A stretch of 64,000 nt of DNA from Planctomycetaceae bacterium (GTDB lineage Bacteria; Planctomycetota; Planctomycetia; Pirellulales; Pirellulaceae), in contig JACKHN010000030.1 of NCBI GenBank assembly GCA_020638975.1, forward strand, positions 12,202-76,201. The letters run 5' to 3'. Below are positions 60,516 to 64,000 of the stretch, one piece after another. Numbering within the stretch: position 1 is the first letter of the stretch; every line of letters starts with the position of its first letter. The notes below the pieces were generated by a model. It was not told the origin of the DNA and made no database searches. It saw only the letters and a program-made list of their open reading frames with translations. A program made the position numbers and the translations under genes.

Positions 60516-61421
60516 ATGTATCGTTCCCAACGGACGAGACCTTCTCGCCGGACAGTGTTAAAGGGCGGAATGGCGCTGGCAGTCTTGCTGCCTACGTGTC
60601 TGCAGACGCAGGCGGCGCGTCGAGAAGAGCTTACTTTCGTCATAGTGACCGACACGCACGTCGGTTATCGGGGGCAGGAGTCGGCAGCTAAGTTGTGGCA
60701 AAAGACGGCGACAGAAATCAACCAGACGCAAGGCACATTTGTTCTCCATCTGGGAGACATCGTCGATGGCGGTCGCGAGGAGCAGTATCCAATCTACTTG
60801 GAGAGTCGCAAGCTGATTGAGAAGCCTGTCCACGAGATTGGTGGCAACCACGATCCGGAAGACCTATTTCGCAGATACATTCGGAAAGAGTCTTCGTTGG
60901 TGGTCGAACAAGGCTGGATGAGGTTTCTGTTGGTCAACAACGCGCGACGAGAATCGCACGATGGATTTCTATCCGACGAGCAACTTGGCTGGCTTGAGTC
61001 GAAATGCGATGAGGCCGAACGAGATGATCGGTTTATCGGCATTTGCATGCACGTCCCAGCCCATTCTAATCGGCATCCAGATCGCGCTTGGTACGTCAAG
61101 CCGGGGAATGGTCACGTCGAGTTTGGCGAGATCCTTCATCGTTTTCAACATCGAATCGTGATGGTATCGCACGGGCACTTCCACAATGGGATTCGCGGTT
61201 GGAACGACCGTCACGGCATCCACGAAATATGCTTCCCGTCAGCATTGTATAATCAGAACCGTGGCTTGGAAGATAAGGCCGCGCCGGGCTTCAACCCCTC
61301 GGAATTTCGAGCCGGCTATACGCTTGTCACCCTTCGTGAACGCCAGATGAAGTTGCAGTACCAGCCAACAGGCAGCGAGCCGAGTGTCGAAAAACTGTGC
61401 CGGTTTGGACCGACCGCATGA
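60516..61421 (+). CDS. Exported calcineurin-like metallophosphoesterase
   Basis: A 301-residue enzyme with a twin-arginine-like export signal (SRRTVLKGGMALAVLLPTC). All five metal-binding motifs can be seen: VTDTHVGYRG (D-x-H), HLGDIVDGGR (GD), EIGGNHDPED (GNHD), CMHVPAHSN and VMVSHGHFHNG (GHxH). Family members hydrolyse phosphodiesters or monoesters with a two-metal centre. Export through Tat would suit a metal enzyme folded in the cytoplasm. It is transcribed after the esterase. Confidence 0.88.
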   Translation: MYRSQRTRPSRRTVLKGGMALAVLLPTCLQTQAARREELTFVIVTDTHVGYRGQESAAKLWQKTATEINQTQGTFVLHLGDIVDGGREEQYPIYLESRKLIEKPVHEIGGNHDPEDLFRRYIRKESSLVVEQGWMRFLLVNNARRESHDGFLSDEQLGWLESKCDEAERDDRFIGICMHVPAHSNRHPDRAWYVKPGNGHVEFGEILHRFQHRIVMVSHGHFHNGIRGWNDRHGIHEICFPSALYNQNRGLEDKAAPGFNPSEFRAGYTLVTLRERQMKLQYQPTGSEPSVEKLCRFGPTA

Positions 61422-61484
61422 TTCGAATCGAGTTCTCATTAGGTCGGTGATAGTGAGCTGGGTACGAACCGAAGTCCTGTGAGG

Positions 61485-61934
61485 TTATTTCGAGCCGTAT
61501 TCGTTCAGTTCAATGATTCCGAGTTCATGTTCGCCGCCCGCCTTGTCGACCGGGACATCGATCATGATGGGAGATTTATCGGCTGTGAACGCGCCCTTTA
61601 ACTCATCCACTCCGGGCCCGGACTTCTGGTGAACAATTTCAAATCGGTACTGACCGGGTGCGATGCCATCGCCTGCGCCAATGAACGTGAAAGTCCCGTC
61701 TTCTGCGGCATTGGCGTAATCCGAGATCCCTCCCTCGCCCACCGGTGTTAACGTAAGTTGCACGCTTCCCAATCCAACGTCAGCACGCTCCATTGGCAAC
61801 GGTTGCCCTTCCTTGTGAAGTGTGCCGCTTACGATGACCAATGGGTCTTCGGAAACTCCGCCCCCACATCCACTCAAGGCCAAAAGTTGCGAAATCATGA
61901 CCGCGCTAAACGCGAGGCGAGTAAGTCTTCTCAT
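61485..61934 (-). CDS. Small lipoprotein with a carboxypeptidase-regulatory-like fold
   Basis: A 149-residue lipoprotein; start ATG 61934, signal RRLTRLAFSAVMISQLLALSGC with the lipobox LSGC. The body (VSGTLHKEGQPLPMERADV, LTLTPVGEGGISDYANAAEDGTFTFIGAGDGIAPGQYRFEIVHQ) has the Ig-like pattern of planctomycete carboxypeptidase-regulatory-like proteins. Such genes are typically found directly after DUF1559 genes, as here (82 bases). Function unknown. Confidence 0.8.
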   Translation of the reverse strand: MRRLTRLAFSAVMISQLLALSGCGGGVSEDPLVIVSGTLHKEGQPLPMERADVGLGSVQLTLTPVGEGGISDYANAAEDGTFTFIGAGDGIAPGQYRFEIVHQKSGPGVDELKGAFTADKSPIMIDVPVDKAGGEHELGIIELNEYGSK

Positions 61935-62015
61935 AGGGATTCTTCCTTTCAGTTGTGGATTCACAGAGTCCGAACGCAGTCTGATTTGTCGCTGACCACT
62001 GCGCAAAGATGGATG

Positions 62016-62903
62016 CTACGGCATCTCGAAGGGCTGGCCGTCCTGCCGATCACCAAGACGTGCGAATACCGTTTGATCAACCGTGTATGGGATCCCACGA
62101 ACGGATCCGTCAACGAGGACGACATTAAAGGTGCCAGGATGAGACGCGCCAAATCGCTGCTGGCCGTCACCGCTGCGTGGATCAGGTAGAGGTTGCCGAT
62201 TTGCGTAACGCACGACGTCATGATCCCATCCGCTCGTGTATCCTTCGTTATCGTCACCTTGGAAGTTGCCAAGGAGTATGAAGTTCAATCGTTTCTCTCC
62301 GACAAGCAGCGTGTTGGCCGTGCCGTCGGTGATTTTCGCAAAATTCGTAACGCGGTTGCGGAGATCAATGTTTGCGTCATTTGCCTGCTCGATCGCCGCT
62401 GGTGTCCCGACGCAACAAGCGGCATAGTCGATCTGTCCGTGTTCGTACGTTCCCGCCGGGCCGTACCAGGAACCACCGGAAAACGCCTGCGGTGATCGCC
62501 GCGTCGGGCAGAAGTAACCTGGGATTTTGGCACCCATTGCGTTTCGTTGACGGTCAGCAAGAGTCGCGCCACCAGCCCCGTCCCAAATTGATTGCTGCTC
62601 CATAAAGGGAAGGATTTGATATGCCCAACCAGCACCCTGACGGGGTGAAACTTCCGGTGCCGTACCATTGCGAAACTCTGGCGGACTCGACCAATGCCAT
62701 CCTCCTGAAGGAAAGTTCTTATACGTATCGTGATGATTGTGAATTGCCAGACCAATCTGTTTAAGATGATTGCTACACTGCATACGTCGCGCTGCTTCAC
62801 GAGCGGCCTGAACTGCTGGCAGGAGAAGAGCTACGAGGATGCCAATAATCGCAATCACGACGAGCAACTCCACTAACGTAAAACCGCTTGTTTGTCTTCG
62901 CAC
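62016..62903 (-). CDS. DUF1559 (type II prepilin-like, H-X9-DG) protein
   Basis: A 295-residue planctomycete protein. The N-terminus GFTLVELLVVIAIIGILVALLLPAVQAAREAARR is the type IV pilin/type II pseudopilin methylation motif, cleaved before the Phe by a prepilin peptidase. Residues 40-55 (CSNHLKQIGLAIHNHHDTYKNFP) are the family mark. H-x9-DG near the end (HPGTFNVVLVDGSVRGIPY) closes it. Copies are numerous in planctomycetes; the role is unknown but may concern surface structures or uptake of polysaccharides. The lipoprotein gene follows. Confidence 0.93.
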   Translation of the reverse strand: MRRQTSGFTLVELLVVIAIIGILVALLLPAVQAAREAARRMQCSNHLKQIGLAIHNHHDTYKNFPSGGWHWSSPPEFRNGTAPEVSPRQGAGWAYQILPFMEQQSIWDGAGGATLADRQRNAMGAKIPGYFCPTRRSPQAFSGGSWYGPAGTYEHGQIDYAACCVGTPAAIEQANDANIDLRNRVTNFAKITDGTANTLLVGEKRLNFILLGNFQGDDNEGYTSGWDHDVVRYANRQPLPDPRSGDGQQRFGASHPGTFNVVLVDGSVRGIPYTVDQTVFARLGDRQDGQPFEMP

Positions 62904-63231
62904 AGCAGAACTCCCTGTAGTATTAGTAAATAAATATCAGAATCGGGGCGCGAGAAAAAAGTCCTCCGCGACCGCCCCCCCCATGTTAGCACTGTCTTCG
63001 AACGCGAGATAGCCACAATGTGAACTGGCGGCGCAAGCATTTTACGTTGGCCAAGCGGTCGATTGATAGTGAATTTTATCTGCCGAACGCACTGTCGCCG
63101 TCTCCCAAACGCCTCAGCAGGCACCGGTCGTTCCCGCCTGCGACGGTGGTATTTAGAATTGAAACCTTGTTCCATAACATTCCGGTCGCTGCCCGCGAGG
63201 CGGTTGTCGGGCGTCTGGAGAATGATTAGCG
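62904..63231. other. Intergenic region between the DUF1559 gene and the zinc-ribbon gene
   Basis: About 330 bases. An AT-rich stretch (TATTAGTAAATAAATATCAG, near 62919-62938) probably carries the DUF1559 promoter. A run of eight Cs follows near 62973-62980. No gene or palindrome was seen. Confidence 0.4.
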
Positions 63232-64000
63232 ATGCCGATTCGAGTAGTTTGTAAGCATTGCGGGAAGCAGTTCTCGGCTTGGGATGACTTGATCGGCAAG
63301 GCGGTCAAATGCCCGAAGTGCCAGCAGGAAATGGTTGTGCATTCGGGTAACGAAGCATTAGACAAACCTACGAAGCCCTCACCACGCCAAGTTTCCCGTC
63401 CTGAGGTCTCGCCGCCAGCGACAGCGAAGCCTCTACCGACTCGTCCCGGTGCTCCTCCGATGCCAGTTGTTCCCGGTTCGCGTCTGGTCGCTCCCCGCCC
63501 GTCGAATCCACAGGTCAGCGCCAGCGAGAACTACGCGGACGATGATCTCGACGATAGTGACGAACTGCCGTACGCCTGCCCCCATTGCCATCAGTCGATG
63601 CCGACTACCGAAGATCTATGCGACCGTTGCGGATACCACCGAGTTCTAAAACGCCGGATCGATATCAGCGAAGGTGTTAAGAAGCCCGACAAGTCGGTGG
63701 GCTTCGAGCGATTGTTCAAGGGGCAATTGGCCGACGGCGACTCGGCTGAAAGCACGCTGTTGATGATCAAAGTAGTTGGCGGATTCGTCGCGGCGGCTTT
63801 CATGTTTGTTTGCCATCCTTGGTCTTGGTTGGTCGCTCTCGCCGGTGTTGTCGGCTATTTCGTCTATCACAACAAGAAGCGGTCATCTTTGGCGGTGGCT
63901 GCCGATCCGTCCGCGGTCAATCAAGACGTTGCTTCGACATTTATGTGGACGATCGTATTGAGCTTCCAACGCGCCGTTGGCTGGCGCGTGGCGACTTGGC
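63232..64000 (+). CDS. Zinc-ribbon membrane protein, 3' end outside window
   Basis: An open frame of at least 256 codons, ATG at 63232, GGAG about 12 bases upstream. The N-terminal zinc ribbon has CKHCGKQF and CPKCQQEM; a proline-rich linker follows; a second pair of CxxC motifs (CPHCHQSM, CDRCGYHRV) comes at about 125-145. Near the end, a hydrophobic stretch (VVGGFVAAAFMFVCHPWSWLVALAGVVGYFVY) forms one or two membrane helices. Function unknown; similar N-terminal zinc-ribbon membrane proteins are common in planctomycetes. Confidence 0.78.
   Translation, partial: MPIRVVCKHCGKQFSAWDDLIGKAVKCPKCQQEMVVHSGNEALDKPTKPSPRQVSRPEVSPPATAKPLPTRPGAPPMPVVPGSRLVAPRPSNPQVSASENYADDDLDDSDELPYACPHCHQSMPTTEDLCDRCGYHRVLKRRIDISEGVKKPDKSVGFERLFKGQLADGDSAESTLLMIKVVGGFVAAAFMFVCHPWSWLVALAGVVGYFVYHNKKRSSLAVAADPSAVNQDVASTFMWTIVLSFQRAVGWRVATW

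Overview
The window reads as part of a planctomycete chromosome, most likely from the Pirellulaceae or a relative. The evidence is lineage-typical proteins: a PSD1-type cytochrome protein (DUF1549/DUF1553) carrying a LamG insert, a DUF1559 prepilin-like protein with H-X9-DG, PQQ-repeat giants, a Ser/Thr kinase with a planctomycete N-terminus, long secreted multidomain proteins, and many short palindromic dispersed repeats between genes. No rRNA, tRNA or CRISPR array was recognised.

Layout. 0-3.8 kb: end of a SpoU-type RNA methylase, a glycosyltransferase, a secreted HExxH peptidase and a tRNA-dihydrouridine synthase. 4.0-12.1 kb: an accessory island with four toxin-antitoxin-like pairs (retropepsin-like pair, YefM/YoeB with a broken toxin, a ParE-like pair, VapBC), a PD-(D/E)XK nuclease-like gene cut by an IS1634-family element, and an IS4-family element. 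12.2-24.7 kb: a PQQ/methyltransferase/C-terminal carbohydrate-binding-like giant, Zwf, DinB, UvrA, a GH2-like protein and a ThiF/MoeB-like enzyme. 24.9-28.5 kb: a complete ribose-type ABC transporter operon (binding protein, ATPase, permease). 28.7-34.1 kb: secreted proteins including a two-lobed trypsin-like protease, and an ABC-2 exporter pair.

34.0-38.3 kb is remarkable for about a dozen apparent frameshifts in four consecutive loci (ABC-2 permease end, amidohydrolase, a J-domain-like/proline-rich membrane protein with a downstream domain, and the start of an alpha-2-macroglobulin). This is either local sequence error or decay. 38.3-51 kb carries the alpha-2-macroglobulin, PSD1 and an unusual triple-domain penicillin-binding protein. 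51-64 kb carries an AlkA-like glycosylase, a cache-domain kinase, a double-HMA periplasmic protein with a Cys/His-rich neighbour, a HEAT-repeat protein, NagA, a PilZ-like protein, an esterase, a metallophosphoesterase, a lipoprotein/DUF1559 pair and a truncated zinc-ribbon membrane protein.

The most interesting structures are the nuclease gene split by an insertion sequence with 19-bp terminal repeats and a near-perfect target duplication, from which the full gene can be rebuilt in frame; the YoeB gene with an internal TAG beside an intact antitoxin; a hairpin that buries the ribosome site of the IS4 transposase; a 26-bp palindrome read in frame inside a coding gene; and several unusual domain fusions.
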